From Agrobacterium tumefaciens (GTDB lineage Bacteria > Pseudomonadota > Alphaproteobacteria > Rhizobiales > Rhizobiaceae), in assembly GCF_005221325.1 (NCBI RefSeq), contig NZ_CP039889.1, forward strand, positions 2,058,501 through 2,122,500: a stretch of DNA of 64,000 nucleotides, given 5' to 3'. Every line of letters starts with the position of its first letter. The first letter of the stretch is position 1. Positions 63,460-64,000 of this stretch are shown piece by piece. Both the position numbers and the translations under genes were made by a program. The notes under the pieces were generated by a model. It had not been told where the DNA came from, did not search any database, and worked only from the letters and a program-made list of their open reading frames with translations.

Positions 63460-64000
63460 ATGGTGACGGTCAGACTCATCGGCGTCAGCGAGAAGAAGGA
63501 CAGACCGGTGCGCAGCTTCGCGCTGCCGCAAAAGCTCGTATCCTATGTTCAGGCCCTGCCGCTTTTCCTGATCCTCGGCTTTTTCCTGGCCCTGCCGATC
63601 CTCATGATCGCCGTCGTCAGCTTCTGGGATTACGACTTCGCCCAGATGTATCCCGATTTTGTCACCTTCAATTATCTAGAGACGCTCGGCTCCTGGGTTA
63701 CCTGGCAGACCTATCTCAACACGCTGAAATACGCCGCCATCGTCTGGGCGATCACGCTGTTCTGCGGTTTCTGGGTTGCCTATTTCCTCGCCTTCCACAT
63801 TCGCACCACCACCATGCAGATGGCGCTGTTCCTCGTCTGCACCGTGCCGTTCCTGACATCGAATATCATCCGCATGATTTCGTGGATTCCTGTTCTCGGG
63901 CGAAACGGTCTGGTCAACAGCGCGCTGGTCGGCACCGGCATCATTCCAGAACCGGTCGAGTGGCTGCTTTATTCCGATTTCGCCGTGGTGCTGGCCATGG
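63460..64000 (+). CDS. ABC transporter permease, polyamine/PotB type, 5' part
   Basis: The frame opens at ATG 63460 (AAAGG eight bases upstream) and runs off the right edge after about 180 codons. The product begins MVTVRLIGVSEKKDRPVRSF, then a first span LPLFLILGFFLALPILMIAV and further spans from about residue 86 (YAAIVWAITLFCGFWVAYFL). NTLKYA and SNIIRMISWIPVLGRNGLVN are typical PotB/PotH permease segments. It is the membrane partner of the ATPase and binding protein at 59539-61944, now beyond the IS. Confidence 0.88.
   Translation, partial: MVTVRLIGVSEKKDRPVRSFALPQKLVSYVQALPLFLILGFFLALPILMIAVVSFWDYDFAQMYPDFVTFNYLETLGSWVTWQTYLNTLKYAAIVWAITLFCGFWVAYFLAFHIRTTTMQMALFLVCTVPFLTSNIIRMISWIPVLGRNGLVNSALVGTGIIPEPVEWLLYSDFAVVLAM

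Overview
The window looks like a rhizobial genome, most likely Agrobacterium. I recognise the galacturonate locus (udh, kduI, kduD, kdgD, gci, gli and the GaaPQM TRAP transporter) as the Agrobacterium tumefaciens arrangement, which lies on the linear chromosome of strain C58. High GC, tight ATGA-coupled operons, many sugar ABC transporters and rhizobial intergenic palindromes fit this. The species is inferred from memory of protein sequences, not from a search.

Layout. 1-7438: end of a solute-binding protein, two permeases and an ATPase of a CUT1 sugar importer, then a fused Gfo/Idh/MocA-aldo/keto reductase and an M24 peptidase-like protein. 7447-25346: pectin and galacturonate block. It holds kdgF-gntR-udh (minus), kduI-kduD, kdgD-gci-gli, gaaPQM, an AraC regulator, a second CUT1 importer, a cytoplasmic GH28 exo-polygalacturonase and a GH105 hydrolase. 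25500-29806: an acyltransferase, then a minus-strand cluster of very small proteins with rpsU and a cold-shock gene; two related RNA-like elements with terminators lie in this cluster. 29939-39697: a four-gene catabolic operon (two Gfo/Idh/MocA oxidoreductases, a TIM-barrel isomerase, a DUF993 protein) divergent from a complete CUT1 importer, with a TetR regulator and matching TetR-type palindromes at both promoters. 39700-40650: a short AT-richer patch with a repeat and two small genes. 40653-46772: LacI-GH154-hydroxyacid dehydrogenase-isomerase operon divergent from an orphan binding protein. 46967-53734: regulator, GH51 arabinofuranosidase and its CUT1 importer. 53846-59313: VOC protein, a soluble double-PAS chemoreceptor, a lytic transglycosylase, a lipoprotein and a DEDDh exonuclease. 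59539-64000: a polyamine-type ABC operon split by an IS4-family element.

How it works together. Most of the window is a plant cell-wall scavenging region. Galacturonate imported by GaaPQM is oxidised by Udh and converted through Gci, Gli and KdgD to alpha-ketoglutarate semialdehyde. Oligogalacturonides imported by the second ABC system can be cut in the cytoplasm by GH28 and GH105, and unsaturated products go through KdgF, KduI and KduD to 2-keto-3-deoxygluconate. The GH51 and GH154 units plausibly deal with arabinose- and glucuronate-decorated side chains. The substrates of the first ABC/fusion operon and of the TetR-linked operon are not recognisable from sequence; the TetR unit is the best candidate here for an undescribed pathway.
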